A DNA stretch of 64,000 nucleotides from Achatina immaculata (taxonomy: Eukaryota; Mollusca; Gastropoda; Stylommatophora; Achatinidae). Of the stretch, positions 63,955 to 64,000 are shown in pieces. A program made the position numbers and the translations under genes. The DNA is taken from positions 50,553,366 to 50,617,365 of the forward strand of contig CM019717.1 in NCBI GenBank assembly GCA_009760885.1, written 5' to 3'. Position 1 is the first letter of the stretch, and every line of letters starts with the position of its first letter. The notes under the pieces are model-generated. The model searched no databases. It worked only from the letters and a program-made list of their open reading frames with translations, and was not told the origin of the DNA.

Positions 63955-64000
63955 TTGTAATCGTTAAGTAATAAAGCTGCTCCTACTTTTTTCCAATTTT

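Larger units (their letters stand above)
63116..64000 (+). mobile_element. Penelope-like element, 3' part (continues past window)
   Basis: 5'-truncated copy of the family at 51199-53824: endonuclease frame, pyrimidine-rich 3' UTR, then the hammerhead-like end GGCTCACGCCGAAACGTCAC and TCGTTAAGTAATAAAGCTGC. Runs to the window edge. Confidence 0.85.

Overview
The window is intron-rich, AT-rich eukaryotic DNA packed with transposable elements. The mix points to a lophotrochozoan, most likely a mollusc (gastropod-like): RNase H-bearing I/Nimb-like LINEs, RTE-like LINEs, an R2/HERO-like LINE with a restriction-like endonuclease, Penelope-like elements with GIY-YIG endonucleases, mariner transposons and tRNA-headed SINEs. 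The organism call is an inference from repeat content and gene structure. Nothing bacterial or viral was seen.

Two host protein genes can be fully rebuilt. On the minus strand, 24980 to 20746, is a two-exon LysM-domain membrane protein of the LYSMD3/LYSMD4 family (307 residues; LysM domain split by a 3.3-kb phase-0 intron; C-terminal transmembrane helix). On the plus strand, 37922 to 47521, is an eight-exon uracil-DNA glycosylase (UNG, 314 residues) with an N-terminal PCNA-binding (PIP) box, an RPA-binding-like helix, the GQDPYHG water-activating loop and the HPSPLS loop. Two E2F-like sites lie 5' of it. Its introns hold many LINE and SINE insertions, including a LINE fragment with an unbroken 634-codon reverse-transcriptase frame in intron 7.

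Layout: 1-6.4 kb, small relics, a truncated LINE and a mariner interrupted by a non-coding element; 6.4-10.9 kb, a full-length I-like LINE with a perfect target-site duplication; 11-20 kb, mostly unannotated AT-rich DNA with LINE and SINE pieces; 20.7-25 kb, LYSMD gene; 25.5-31.6 kb, a near-identical 3.03-kb tandem duplication ending in a minisatellite; 32.5-37.4 kb, a second mariner carrying a nested LINE, a Tc1-like relic and a second copy of the non-coding element; 37.4-48.2 kb, UNG; 50-50.9 kb, an internally deleted derivative of the I-like LINE with a 75-bp promoter-like monomer array; 51.2-53.8 kb, a Penelope-like element with inverted ends; 54.1-57.5 kb, a decayed HERO-like LINE; 57.75-61.7 kb, a second copy of UNG intron 1 plus exon 2 (now a pseudo-exon), itself hit by a LINE that carries the third non-coding element; 61.7-64 kb, an RTE-like LINE and the 3' end of a second Penelope element.

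The best candidate for something undescribed is a set of retroelements that appear to share one machinery. A 4.5-kb I-like LINE, an 844-bp derivative that keeps only its 5' end plus about the last 20 bases, and an unrelated 1.0-1.45-kb non-coding element present three times all end in a similar AACGAAGAAG-type tail and are flanked by 7-12-bp target-site duplications. This suggests that the tail is the recognition signal for reverse transcription.
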